A DNA stretch of 64,000 nucleotides, from positions 868,001 through 932,000 of the forward strand of contig CBDCQL010000002.1 in NCBI GenBank assembly GCA_965220615.1, read 5' to 3'. This document shows positions 32,779 through 41,845 of the stretch, piece by piece; position 1 is the stretch's first letter, and each line of letters starts with the position of its first letter. Below the pieces are notes generated by a model that made no database searches, had not been told where the DNA came from, and saw nothing but the letters and a program-made list of their open reading frames with translations. Position numbers and translations under genes: made by a program. The stretch is from JAGWBD01 sp965220615 (GTDB lineage: Bacteria; Chloroflexota; Anaerolineae; Aggregatilineales; Phototrophicaceae).

Positions 32779-34077
32779 ATGCCGGTGACGTTAATCATCG
32801 GTGCCCAGTGGGGCGATGAAGGCAAAGGCCGCGTTGCCGACGTGCTCGGCGCAGACGCGGATGTGGTGGCCCGCTACGCCGGGGGCGACAATGCCGGTCA
32901 CACCATCGCGGTGGGTGACGAGGTCTTCAAACTGCATCTGGTCCCCTCCGGCATCCTCCACGGGAGCGCCAGCTGCGTCCTTGGCAACGGCATGGTTATC
33001 AATCCGGTCAATTTGTTGGCGGAGATGGATCGACTGTGTTCACGGGGTGTGGACTTGTCGCCGGAACGCTTCCTCATCAGTTCGCGGGCGCACATCATTA
33101 CGCCTGCACACATCGCCCTTGATCGCGCCAGCGAACGCGCGCTGGGCGAGGAGGCAATCGGGACCACGCTGCGAGGCATCGGCCCGTCCTATCTGGACAA
33201 GACTGGCCGTCGCGGGATTCGCGCCGGTCTTATGCAGGACGTGGAGACTTTCGCCGATGCCGTGCATGACTCCATTGAAAGGGCCAATGAGGCGCTGATC
33301 GGCGCAGGGGACAGCCCGCTGGATGCCAGGGCCACGGCGCTGGAATGGATCGACGCGGCGATACGCCTGGCCCCCTACGTTCAGGACACTTCACAATACG
33401 TCAACCGCCGGCTGCGGGAGGGCGCGCGCATTGTCTGTGAGGGCGCGCAGGGCACCATGCTTGATCTGGACCACGGAGATTACCCCTTCGTCACCAGTTC
33501 CTCCCCGGTCGCCGGCGGCGCGCTGGTCGGACTGGGGTTTGGCCCCCTGCACGTGGACCGCATCGTCGGCGTGACCAAATGCTTTTCGACCAGGGTTGGC
33601 TCCGGCCCCCTTTTGACCGAGCTGGATGGCGCTCTCGGTCAGCGCCTGCGGGGCAGCGGTGAGAACTTTTGGGATGAATTCGGCACGACGACCGGACGCA
33701 GCCGGCGCTGTGGCTGGATGGATGCGGTCATCCTGCGGCATGCCGCCCAGGTCAGCGGGTTCACCGAGCTTTTCCTTACAAAACTGGACATCCTTAGCGG
33801 CATCGAAACCCTGAAAATAGCCGGCGCCTGGGATCTGGATGGCGTTCACCATGAATTTCCACCGGCAAACCAGGAAGATCTCAAGCGTGCCAAACCCGTC
33901 TATGAAACGATGTCTGGCTGGGATGCCGATTTGTCCGGCATGCGCCATCAGGATGATCTGCCGCAAGCCGCCCGTGACTACGTTCGCCGTATCGGAGAGC
34001 TGTGCGATACGCCGGTTCGGACCGTGGGCGTTGGCCCGGAGCGTGAGCAGCAAATCACACTGGACGACGAGCTCTGA
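32779..34077 (+). CDS. purA: Adenylosuccinate synthetase
   Basis: This 432-residue GTP-dependent enzyme commits IMP to AMP synthesis. It begins with the P-loop-like IIGAQWGDEGKGR with the catalytic Asp, GGDNAGHTI with the catalytic His, LGNGMVINP, IGTTLRGIGPSYLDK, EGAQGTMLDLDHGDYPFVTSSSP, STRVGSGPLLTEL and TTGRSRRCGWMD. An AGGAG ribosome-binding site ends the previous gene. The upstream spacing suggests one transcript from ricT to purA. Confidence 0.96.
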   Translation: MPVTLIIGAQWGDEGKGRVADVLGADADVVARYAGGDNAGHTIAVGDEVFKLHLVPSGILHGSASCVLGNGMVINPVNLLAEMDRLCSRGVDLSPERFLISSRAHIITPAHIALDRASERALGEEAIGTTLRGIGPSYLDKTGRRGIRAGLMQDVETFADAVHDSIERANEALIGAGDSPLDARATALEWIDAAIRLAPYVQDTSQYVNRRLREGARIVCEGAQGTMLDLDHGDYPFVTSSSPVAGGALVGLGFGPLHVDRIVGVTKCFSTRVGSGPLLTELDGALGQRLRGSGENFWDEFGTTTGRSRRCGWMDAVILRHAAQVSGFTELFLTKLDILSGIETLKIAGAWDLDGVHHEFPPANQEDLKRAKPVYETMSGWDADLSGMRHQDDLPQAARDYVRRIGELCDTPVRTVGVGPEREQQITLDDEL

Positions 34078-34082
34078 CGGCC

Positions 34083-34111
34083 TTGTAAGATGGCTTTCGC
34101 TGCGCTAGACT
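34083..34111 (+). promoter_or_regulatory. Candidate promoter of the small membrane protein and rqcH
   Basis: TTGTAA (34083-34088), 17-bp spacer, TAGACT (34106-34111), 38 bp before the GTG start of the small membrane protein. Confidence 0.45.
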
Positions 34112-34149
34112 GACAGCGTTGCGGCTGGCCTGGATGTGAGGGCAACAGC

Positions 34150-34440
34150 GTGAAAAGACTGGCGCTGACTGCAGTTATAGTGGCCCTGTTGCTGGCGGGC
34201 GGCGGGCTGACCAGTCTGTTGCAGGGCGGAGGGCTGGACAGCTTCTTCATTGTGCAATCCACCGCGGCCGATTCCTCCGTGCTTACTGCGGCGCCCTGGC
34301 AGACCGAACAGTTGCTGTTGCTGTTCGGTTTCCTGCTCGTCAACCTGCTGGGTATGGGCATCACGCTTGGGATCGTGTTCTGGCTCCTGCATCGTGGAGT
34401 GAAACGCGCATCGACGGCAGGTAGCAGCAGCAACAACTGA
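34150..34440 (+). CDS. Small two-helix membrane protein (hypothetical)
   Basis: This 96-residue protein starts with GTG. It has an N-terminal basic residue pair and a first hydrophobic segment (about residues 4-22), which could be a signal anchor. A polar exposed loop follows, then a second membrane helix at about residues 56-80 and a short basic/Ser-rich tail. I do not recognise the family. It lies 25 bp before rqcH in the same direction behind a candidate promoter. Confidence 0.55.
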   Translation: MKRLALTAVIVALLLAGGGLTSLLQGGGLDSFFIVQSTAADSSVLTAAPWQTEQLLLLFGFLLVNLLGMGITLGIVFWLLHRGVKRASTAGSSSNN

Positions 34441-34465
34441 CTCCGCGCCACGTGGATGCTGGCGC

Positions 34466-36184
34466 ATGTACCTCGACTTTTTCACACTGGCGGCGCTCGT
34501 TGATGAGTTTCAGTCCCTTCTTCCGCGCGGAAGGGTTCAGGACGTCCTGGACGTCGACGCTACGGGACTGGGACTGGAGATTTATGCACAACGCCGGCGC
34601 CACTGGCTCTACCTGAGCGCCGACCCGGCCCGGCCACGCCTGTACCTCGCGCCAGAACGTCTGCGCCGCGGCCCGGACCGACCGACGCCTCTTGGCCTGC
34701 TGCTTCGTCGCTATGTCGAAGGTGGGCGCATTGAGCGCATTACCCAACCGGCCTGGGAACGCGTCGTCACGTTGCACATCACCGGATCGGAAGGTGACGT
34801 CCAGCTCTTTGTGGAGCTCATCGAGCGTCGCAGCAACATCCTGTTGGTCAGGGACGGCGTGATCCTGGATTGCGTGCGGCGCGTGCATCCCGGCGAAAAC
34901 CGCATGCGGAGCAGCTTGCCGGCGCATCCCTATCAGCCACCGCCACCCCAGCGGGGAAAGCACGACCCCCTGGATCTCACCCTGGAGGTCCTGGGCGGTT
35001 TGCTCGCGGGAGACGCCGTCCGGAACCTCAGTACACAGCGCTTTCTGAGCGCCAAACTGCTGGGCGTCAGCCCGCTGCTGGCCCGCGAAACCGTGCACCG
35101 CAGTTCAGCGCCCGCCGATCAACGCGTATCCGATGCCCGGCCCGACGATCTCTGGGGCGCGTTGCGTTCTGTGCTGGAGCCCCTGGCAGCGCGCGATTGG
35201 CAGTCGGGTCTGGCCGGCGATGACGATAACCCGCGTGCGTTCAGTGTGTATCCGCTGCACTGTGAACCTGACTGGAGACCGGTTGATTCAGTCAACGGCG
35301 CCCTGGTCACCTGGTTTATTGCCTGCACAGGGACGGATTCCTACCGAATTGCAAAGGAACCCGTCGCCGCGGCCCTTCGTGAAGCGCGACTTCGTCTGGA
35401 AGCGCGGGCAAAGTCCCTGCAAGGTTCCCTGACGGACGATGTTGATCGGGAACGGCTGCGGCAAAGCGGCGAACTGTTGCTGGCCTATCAGTACACGCTG
35501 GCGCCAGGCCAACGCGAGCTACGCGCCCAATACGAGCCGGACGGGCCCGAACTGGTCATCCGGCTGGACAACACGCGGTCGCCCCTGGAGAACGCGCAAG
35601 GATATTTCGCGCGGTACGAAAAAGCCAAACGCGCGCTGCAGGACGTGCCGAAATTGCTGCGCCGGACGAAAGCGCAGCTGAAATCTCTGGATCAACTGAC
35701 CTGCGACCTTGAGCTGGCGGGCAGCCGGCCTGAGATTGAAGAGGTTCAGGCAGCCCTGCAATCCATGGGCCTGTGGCGCGGCAGTCGCAAGGCCCGACCG
35801 TCCGGGCAGAAAAGCTCGTCCCTTCGCCTGCTGACGTCGGATGGTTTCGTGATTCGCGTCGGTCGCAACAGTCGTCAAAACGAAGAGGTGACCTTTGAAC
35901 GCGCCTCGGGGTCCGACCTCTGGCTGCACGCGAGGGGAATACCGGGCGCGCACGTAATCGTCAGAAATGACGGGCGACCGATACCCGACGAGGTCCTCGA
36001 ACGGGCCGCGGGTCTTGCGGCCTGGTTTAGCCCGCAACGTGACGAACGCAGCGTCGCCGTGGACGTGACCCCGCGGCGGCACGTGCGGCGCATCCAGGGC
36101 GCGGGGCCCGGAATGGTCAGTTATCGTAATGAGCGAACGCTGCGGGTCCGGCCGCGATCACCGGAAGCATTGTCGGATCACTGA
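34466..36184 (+). CDS. rqcH: RqcH / NFACT family ribosome quality-control protein
   Basis: This 572-residue NFACT protein is the bacterial counterpart of Rqc2. It binds stalled 50S-peptidyl-tRNA complexes and adds C-terminal Ala tails. The layout is NFACT-N (about residues 1-180), HhH segment, long coiled-coil region including GYFARYEKAKRAL, and NFACT-R with GSDLWLHARGIPGAHVIV. Older annotation calls such proteins fibronectin-binding (FbpA). The start at 34466 gives a standard N-terminus (MYLDFFTLAALVDE). Its last 7 bp overlap the convergent pfkA. Confidence 0.9.
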   Translation: MYLDFFTLAALVDEFQSLLPRGRVQDVLDVDATGLGLEIYAQRRRHWLYLSADPARPRLYLAPERLRRGPDRPTPLGLLLRRYVEGGRIERITQPAWERVVTLHITGSEGDVQLFVELIERRSNILLVRDGVILDCVRRVHPGENRMRSSLPAHPYQPPPPQRGKHDPLDLTLEVLGGLLAGDAVRNLSTQRFLSAKLLGVSPLLARETVHRSSAPADQRVSDARPDDLWGALRSVLEPLAARDWQSGLAGDDDNPRAFSVYPLHCEPDWRPVDSVNGALVTWFIACTGTDSYRIAKEPVAAALREARLRLEARAKSLQGSLTDDVDRERLRQSGELLLAYQYTLAPGQRELRAQYEPDGPELVIRLDNTRSPLENAQGYFARYEKAKRALQDVPKLLRRTKAQLKSLDQLTCDLELAGSRPEIEEVQAALQSMGLWRGSRKARPSGQKSSSLRLLTSDGFVIRVGRNSRQNEEVTFERASGSDLWLHARGIPGAHVIVRNDGRPIPDEVLERAAGLAAWFSPQRDERSVAVDVTPRRHVRRIQGAGPGMVSYRNERTLRVRPRSPEALSDH

Positions 36185-37302
36185 TCGCCGAGGCAGATTT
36201 CCAGCGCACGCGCCGTTTCAATCCAGATATGGTCCTGAGGCACTGTCTTGCGTCGGCCCACCACCTCCTGCAGGGGTACGGCCTCGGTATCGCCATCGCG
36301 CGCGGCAATCATCACGTTGGAGACACCCTCCTGAATGGCTTCGGCGCAGGCGGTGCCCAGGCGGGTGGCCAGCAGGCGATCTGCCGCTGTGGGCGCACCG
36401 CCGCGCTGCACGTGACCCAGCGTCGTCACACGAGCTTCCAGGCGAGTCCGGTCTTCAAGTTGTCGGGTCAGTTCGTGCGTGATGTTAGCCTTCCTGGCAA
36501 GCAGCTTTCGCAGTTTCCGCTTCAGTCGCTTGCGCCTGGCCTTGTCCGCTTCCTCCCGAATGTCGGCCTTGAGCTGCTTCATCTGTTTTCCCAGTTCGGA
36601 GGAGAAGGCGCCTTCGGACAGGGCGATGATGCTGAAGTGCTTGCCGCCCTGGCTGCGGCGAAGAATGGAATCCGCCACGATGTTGATGTCGTAGGGGACC
36701 TCCGGGATGAGAATGACGTCGGCGCCGCCGGCCAGACCTGAGCCCAGCGCCAGCCAGCCAGTGTTGTGGCCCATGACCTCCACAATGATGATGCGATGAT
36801 GGCTGTGCGCCGTGCTGTGCAGGCGATCGATGGCCTCTGTGGCGATGGACAGGGCCGTGTCAAAGCCGAAGGTAACGTCCGTTCCGTACACGTCGTTGTC
36901 GATCGTCTTGGGCAGGGTGATGATGTTCATGCCCTTTTCCGCCAGACGCCAGGCGTTGCTCATGGTCCCGCCACCACCCAGGCAGACCAGAACGTCAAGG
37001 TGGTGCTGTTGATAGGTATCCAGCATGGCATCCGTCATGTCCATCACCTTGTCGCCCACCGGCATCTTGTGCGGTTTGTCGCGACTGGTGCCAAGAATCG
37101 TGCCGCCCATGGTCAGGATGCCCGACAGCGCGCCGGCATGCAGGTCCACCGTACGATTTTGCATCAGGCCGCGGAAGCCCTGACGGAAACCCGTGACCCG
37201 CATGTCATACTTGCTGATGGCCGTTTTGCCGAGCGCCCGAATCGCCGCGTTGAGTCCCGGACTGTCCCCACCGGCTGTGAGGATTCCAATCGAATTCGGC
37301 AT
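36178..37302 (-). CDS. pfkA: 6-phosphofructokinase with atypical nucleotide-site residues
   Basis: This 374-residue PfkA-family enzyme has GILTAGGDSPGLNAAIR, the catalytic TIDND in PKTIDNDVYGTD, the VEVMGHNTGWLAL and IPEVPYD regions, and GHVQRGG with the F6P-binding Arg. The diagnostic nucleotide motif is GGGGT instead of the usual GGDGS (ATP) or GGDDT (PPi): the Asp equivalent to E. coli D103 is Gly. The Lys before TIDND is as in PPi-type and some ATP-type enzymes. The phosphoryl donor therefore cannot be assigned safely. A highly basic KARRKRLKRKLRKLLARKA segment sits at about residue 255. Confidence 0.85.
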   Translation of the reverse strand: MPNSIGILTAGGDSPGLNAAIRALGKTAISKYDMRVTGFRQGFRGLMQNRTVDLHAGALSGILTMGGTILGTSRDKPHKMPVGDKVMDMTDAMLDTYQQHHLDVLVCLGGGGTMSNAWRLAEKGMNIITLPKTIDNDVYGTDVTFGFDTALSIATEAIDRLHSTAHSHHRIIIVEVMGHNTGWLALGSGLAGGADVILIPEVPYDINIVADSILRRSQGGKHFSIIALSEGAFSSELGKQMKQLKADIREEADKARRKRLKRKLRKLLARKANITHELTRQLEDRTRLEARVTTLGHVQRGGAPTAADRLLATRLGTACAEAIQEGVSNVMIAARDGDTEAVPLQEVVGRRKTVPQDHIWIETARALEICLGDQ

Positions 37303-37514
37303 TTTGCCCCCAAAAGTTTTCTTGCGAGTCTAGCGCACGGATGGCGATGCGCCACAGCACAGGGTTCGCCGCGCCAAATCCGGGAACGGCGCCCAAGGCA
37401 TGTCATGACCAGTGGCGGAGAGATCTTGTGGGGTGAATCAGGGCGATCAGTGAAGGTCAGTCTGCGTGACCGACGCGCCGACGATTCTCCAATCCCACCG
37501 GAAGCCGGCGGGTT

Positions 37515-38717
37515 TCATCGCTCAAGTCCGGACTGCAGCGAGAGGGCGGCTTCGACCACCTGATTGACCGTAATGTCAGCAAGGCAGGGGTGCCAGGATG
37601 GGTCGTCGTCGCCCCAATCCAGGATGCGACAGGGTCGGCAGGCGATGGGCGAGGTGAGCACCTTGTGTTTTCCGGGCGGGCCCCAGGGGCCAAACTCGAC
37701 GGGGTCGGCCGGGCCATAAAGCGAAACTGAAGGCGTCCCGACCGCCGCCGCCAGGTGCAGGGGTCCGCTGTCCGGGCCCAGCACCATGACGGCGCGTTCG
37801 TAACAGGCCGCCAGTTCGCCCACGTCTGTTTTCCCGGCAAGGTCCAGTCCCGCCATTGACATTTGGACCAGAATGTCCTGCACCAGAGTTCGTTCAGCCG
37901 CGCTGCCGCTAAAGACTACCCTGGCGTCAAGGGACTGACCCAACGCGCCTGCGACCCTTGCCCAGTGCGCAGCGGGCCAGTGTTTGAATCGTGCTCCGGT
38001 ACCGGGGTGAATGCAGAGAAATCGCGCATTCCCGGCCAGCCCTCCAGCATTCAACAATGCCGTCGCCCTGAAACGGTTTCCCTCCGCGAGCGGAAAACGC
38101 AGGTGAACTTTCGGGTTCATTGGCTCGCCAGTCAATACAGACGCCAGACGCAGGTTGTGCAGCAGGGCGTGTTCCCGTTGCAAGGGCAAGGCCGTCGTCA
38201 GAAAGGGACTCGTTTCGGCCGTGGCGAAGCCGACGCGTTGAGGGATGCCGGCCAGCCAGACGACCAGCGCCCCCCACCAGTGGTCGGGCCGCAGGACCAG
38301 TGCAGACGTAAACTGTTGCCGACGCAATCTGCCGGCGGTCCGCAGCGCCAGGCGCCAGGGCGAGGCGGAAGCGATTCGCCCGGACCGATCGAAACCGGGA
38401 AAGTCCAGCGACTCCACGCTGTTAAGGGCGGGCAAGCGACCCAGGATGGCCGCCGCCGCAGGGCTGGCCAGAGCCATGAGTTCAGCATCGGGGAAAGATT
38501 TGCGCAATGAGTCGATCGCTGGAAGGGTCAGCAGGGCGTCGCCCAGGTGGTCCGGCCTGATTAAAAGGATGCGTTGCCAGTCTGCGGTCCGGGCCGGTGC
38601 AAGTGGAACTGTCGACGCGGCCTTCAGCAACAGACTTCGCAGCCTGTGCCGCGCGGAGGGTCGGTGACGGGCGGCGCTCAATCGCTGGTTACGGGCGACG
38701 AGTGCTTCCCGCTTCAC
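37515..38717 (-). CDS. GT9 (heptosyltransferase-like) glycosyltransferase
   Basis: This 400-residue GT-B protein belongs to the family of ADP-heptose:LPS heptosyltransferases. N-terminal segments ILLIRPDHLGDALLTLPAI and the C-terminal donor-site FLCIHPGTGARFKHWPAAHWA and LGPDSGPLHLAAAVGTPSVSLYGPADP are typical. The role in a lineage without classical LPS would be another surface glycan. A CxxC-like CRPCRILDWGDDD segment near the end resembles the Cys pair seen in some GT9 proteins. It starts with GTG in a GTGA overlap with the preceding GT4 gene and is the last gene of the cluster. Confidence 0.85.
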   Translation of the reverse strand: MKREALVARNQRLSAARHRPSARHRLRSLLLKAASTVPLAPARTADWQRILLIRPDHLGDALLTLPAIDSLRKSFPDAELMALASPAAAAILGRLPALNSVESLDFPGFDRSGRIASASPWRLALRTAGRLRRQQFTSALVLRPDHWWGALVVWLAGIPQRVGFATAETSPFLTTALPLQREHALLHNLRLASVLTGEPMNPKVHLRFPLAEGNRFRATALLNAGGLAGNARFLCIHPGTGARFKHWPAAHWARVAGALGQSLDARVVFSGSAAERTLVQDILVQMSMAGLDLAGKTDVGELAACYERAVMVLGPDSGPLHLAAAVGTPSVSLYGPADPVEFGPWGPPGKHKVLTSPIACRPCRILDWGDDDPSWHPCLADITVNQVVEAALSLQSGLER

Positions 38718-39919
38718 AGGCCGAAACGCTCCCAGGCGTTCAGCAGGGAGGGCAAAATCGCCGACCAGTCGCTGGTTTGCCGCACCGCCGCCGCGGCAGC
38801 CTTTCCCATACGCGAGCGCAATTCAGGGTCGTCCAGCAACTCAGTGATAGCCTCCGCCATTTCGCGCTCGTCGTCAACGATGCGCAAAGCCTGTGTAAGT
38901 GCGGGCGGCAGACCTGAGGCTGCCACCGGGGTGGCCACAATGGCGCAAGCGCTGGCCATCGCCTCAAGGACCTTGAGTTTCGTGCCGCTTCCTGCCAGCA
39001 AGGGGGCGACATAGACGTCGCAGCCATGCAGCCATGGCTGAATCTCCTTGACCCACCCCGTGACATGGATGTGTTCTGACCTTGCCAAATGCCTGATGTT
39101 GGTATGCGGAGACTGGCCGACGATATTCAGTTGGCAATCGGGCTGCTTTTCCAGTACGTGAGGCAGCACCCGATTGCAGAACCAGTGCATGGCATCGACG
39201 TTGGGGCGATAGTCCATTTTGCCGGTGAATGCCAGCGTCGGCAGCGAATTTTCCCCCGGCTGCGCCAGACCGTAGTGGCTGGTGAAGATGCCGTTGGGTA
39301 CCACGGCGACGTCAATCTGCGGTGACAGTGCCTGCAGCGCACGGGCATCTTCATCGGAGACCGCCAGCGTTCCCCTGGCCTGCAAGCAAATGTTTCTCTC
39401 GAAACTGGCGATGCGCCTGGCCTGCAACCAGGACCACAGGGCAAGGGGCCAGCGCGCAGGTTGCCGGCGGTCAACCCTGAACAGATTCATTTGCAGCACG
39501 TATTCGGCGTTGAAGGCGTCATAACAGCAGGGCAATTCCGGTTGCCATTGCCGTACCAGGGGCAAGAGGTCGCAGACTTCCAGACCTTCAAATTGCACAA
39601 GGTCAAATTGTTGCCTGTCCAGCAATTCCTTCAAGGCCTGACACATTTCATCGCTGACCAATCGCAGAGCCAGGTCCGGCTTGTCGCTGAACAGGAGGTC
39701 GCGCAGGCGAACGGCCAGTCCCCGGGAGGGCGGCGACGCCGTGACGATTTCTTCGCACAGCTCATGCAGTGGCGAATCGCTTTCAGGTGTCGAGCCGACG
39801 CTGAGCAAACTGATCCGGTGCCCTGCGCCATGCAGACCCTTCAAAAGGCCGAGGACGCGCATGGTGCCCCCCTGGTGCGCCGGCCAGGGGAGGGCAGGAG
39901 TGACCATCAGGACCCTCAT
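38714..39919 (-). CDS. GT4-type glycosyltransferase (first)
   Basis: This 401-residue GT-B retaining glycosyltransferase has an N-terminal MRVLMVTPALPWPAHQGGTMR acceptor domain, shown here as MRVLMVTPALPW and GGTMR. The C-terminal donor domain carries FTGKMDYRPNVDAM, VTGWVKEIQPWLHGCDVYVAPLLAGSGTKLKVLEAMAS (split: VAPLLAGSGTKLKVLEAM) and the E-x7-E-like region typical of GT4. I chose the ATG at 39919, which overlaps the previous stop in ATGA. The sugar donor is not evident. Confidence 0.85.
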   Translation of the reverse strand: MRVLMVTPALPWPAHQGGTMRVLGLLKGLHGAGHRISLLSVGSTPESDSPLHELCEEIVTASPPSRGLAVRLRDLLFSDKPDLALRLVSDEMCQALKELLDRQQFDLVQFEGLEVCDLLPLVRQWQPELPCCYDAFNAEYVLQMNLFRVDRRQPARWPLALWSWLQARRIASFERNICLQARGTLAVSDEDARALQALSPQIDVAVVPNGIFTSHYGLAQPGENSLPTLAFTGKMDYRPNVDAMHWFCNRVLPHVLEKQPDCQLNIVGQSPHTNIRHLARSEHIHVTGWVKEIQPWLHGCDVYVAPLLAGSGTKLKVLEAMASACAIVATPVAASGLPPALTQALRIVDDEREMAEAITELLDDPELRSRMGKAAAAAVRQTSDWSAILPSLLNAWERFGL

Positions 39920-41025
39920 GCGTCGTTCAGCACCCGATCCCACACCTGCAGCAAGGCCTCCGCGTGGACATCCCAGGAGAAGTTCGCGGCCCGCTTCACA
40001 CCGGCTGCTTCCTGTTCGGCTGTCCAGTCGCCGTCGCCCAGCGCCCGCGCCATGGCCGAGGCAAGGGCCTGCGAATCCTTCGGGTCGACCTGAATCCCGA
40101 CGTCCCCGACAACTTCGGGCAATGAAGAGACATTGCTGACGATGGGCAGTGTGCCGCAGGCCATGGCCTCCAGCGCCGGCAGACCAAATCCCTCGTACAA
40201 GGAGGGCAGGACCAGTGCATTGGCCAGATTGTACAGAGCCGGCAGCGATTCCTGTCCGACGTCTTCGCGCCAGATGATGTCATCGGCGGCCTGCAGTTCC
40301 TCTATCCGTTGCATCGTCTCGTCAAATAGCCAGCCGCGTCTTCCTGCCAATACCAGGGGGGGCGCATCCGGGAACTGTTCCTTCAGGAGACTCCAGGCCT
40401 CCATTAGAGTGATCAGGTTTTTCCGTGGTTCGAAGGTGCCGACGAACAGGAAAAACTCCTCCGGCAATTTCAGTTTGCGCCGTTGCTCGTCGAGAACGTC
40501 GGCAGCGAGGGGCCTGAATTGTCCGTTTACACCGTGATGCAGTGTCGTGATGCGCTCCGCCGGCACCTGCAGCAATTCCATGATGTCCCGTTGCGTGGCG
40601 TGGGAGACGCTCACGATGTGGTTGGCCTGGCGTACAGCGCGGCCCAGTTGTCCTCTGTAGTAGCGTCGGCTTTCTTTCGTCATGTATTGCGGGAAGTGAA
40701 GAAAGTGCAAATCGTGAATGGTGATGACGTGGCGTCTGGCCCCACGCAATGGCGGGATGAAGTCCGGACTGTGCAGCAGGTCCAGCCCTTTGGGAAGCAA
40801 CTCGAGGCTCAGCGCGAACTTTTCCAGGGCATGGTGGCAGGGTGTGTAGAGTGTTGAACGGTCGAAGCGTCCGGCCAGGGAGCATCGCGCCTTGCGGCTC
40901 TCCAGTACGGTGATGTGGTGCGCTGTGTCCTGCGACTGAAGCGCGTTCAGCACTTCTCGTATCCACGTCGCGATGCCGCCCTGGTGGTATGCCGGCAAGC
41001 GGGCGTCGAAGCCGATTTGGGACAT
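39916..41025 (-). CDS. GT4-type glycosyltransferase (second)
   Basis: This 369-residue glycosyltransferase begins MSQIGFDARLPAYHQGGIA. It contains HSPDFIPPL, ITIHDLHFLHFP, VSHATQRDIMELL, FVGTFEPRKNL in the donor domain, and LPSLYEGFGLPALEAMACG with the conserved E-x7-E pair of GT4 mannosyl/rhamnosyl-type enzymes. The start at 41025 removes an unrelated open upstream extension that lies within the neighbouring solute-binding-protein gene. It overlaps the next GT4 gene by 4 bp. Confidence 0.87.
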   Translation of the reverse strand: MSQIGFDARLPAYHQGGIATWIREVLNALQSQDTAHHITVLESRKARCSLAGRFDRSTLYTPCHHALEKFALSLELLPKGLDLLHSPDFIPPLRGARRHVITIHDLHFLHFPQYMTKESRRYYRGQLGRAVRQANHIVSVSHATQRDIMELLQVPAERITTLHHGVNGQFRPLAADVLDEQRRKLKLPEEFFLFVGTFEPRKNLITLMEAWSLLKEQFPDAPPLVLAGRRGWLFDETMQRIEELQAADDIIWREDVGQESLPALYNLANALVLPSLYEGFGLPALEAMACGTLPIVSNVSSLPEVVGDVGIQVDPKDSQALASAMARALGDGDWTAEQEAAGVKRAANFSWDVHAEALLQVWDRVLNDA

Positions 41026-41065
41026 GGAATCAGTATAGCCTGTCGCCATTCGTTTCCATAGATGG

Positions 41066-41845
41066 CTAGAGCCAGCGGTCCAGCAAACGCGGCACCACGC
41101 CCTGTTCAAAGAGACTCCCCAGCGCATGATCGATGACTCGCCAGCGCAAGGCCGAGTCGGACAGAAGGGCCATGGCGACGTGTTGCTCGCTGACCTGATG
41201 CAGCGACACGACCATTTCATGTTGGCGCAGGTAAAGGCGGGCGTCCATGGCATTGACCAGAGCGGCCTGCGCAACACCGAATCGCAGGGCGTCCAGGGCG
41301 TACTGTGGCAACTCGTAGGGAAGGATCGAAAAGGCGGCGATGCGGCGCTGCCAGCGACGCGCCTCGGCGTCGGCGGCGGAGCCGAGCGCCAGCGCCAGTG
41401 AGCGGCCGGCCATTTCCTGCATGGAATGGAGCGTCTGGTCTTCATGGCTGACCAGCACCAGACCGGCATCGAACCAGGGACGGGTGGCGAGGACGTCGGC
41501 TTGAAACGCGGCGTGGCGGGCATCCACTGCAATCAGCAGGTCGACGATGCCCAGGCGCAAGGCATCGTAGCGACCATCCAGTGAAACGTTGATGAATTGT
41601 GGCTCCAGGTCCAGTTCACTGGCCAGCGCCCGACCCAGGTCAATGACCAGTCCCCCTGGCTCTCCTTCCTGCAGGTGAATATAGGGAGACGGGGATGTTT
41701 CAATGCCAATTCGCAGAACGCCGCCGGGGAACAGGTCTGCGACCTCCGGCGCGGGCAGACGGCTGCGCTGGAAGAAGGTCGCAACCATCACCAGGGCCAA
41801 CAGGCCCAGGGCGATCAGGCCGGGGCGACGGGAGGAGGCAACCAC
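41066..41845 (-). CDS. Family-3 extracellular solute-binding protein-like
   Basis: This 259-residue protein has an N-terminal membrane segment (about residues 8-24) and a type II periplasmic-binding fold like SBP family 3 (amino acid binding, or the sensor part of lytic transglycosylases such as MltF). Segments include VLRIGIETSPSPYIHLQEGEPGGLVIDLGRAL (short form IGIETSPSPYI), GRYDALRLGIVDLLIA and YALDALRFGVAQAALVNAMDA. No lipobox Cys and no adjacent permease or ATPase are seen, so uptake is doubtful. It overlaps the glycosidase gene by 31 bp and precedes two glycosyltransferases, which suggests a cell-surface sensing or binding role. Confidence 0.65.
   Translation of the reverse strand: MVASSRRPGLIALGLLALVMVATFFQRSRLPAPEVADLFPGGVLRIGIETSPSPYIHLQEGEPGGLVIDLGRALASELDLEPQFINVSLDGRYDALRLGIVDLLIAVDARHAAFQADVLATRPWFDAGLVLVSHEDQTLHSMQEMAGRSLALALGSAADAEARRWQRRIAAFSILPYELPQYALDALRFGVAQAALVNAMDARLYLRQHEMVVSLHQVSEQHVAMALLSDSALRWRVIDHALGSLFEQGVVPRLLDRWL

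Noticed and set aside
41026..41532. Upstream extension of the second GT4 gene
   Set aside because: The extension lies in the solute-binding-protein gene in another frame and has no glycosyltransferase features.
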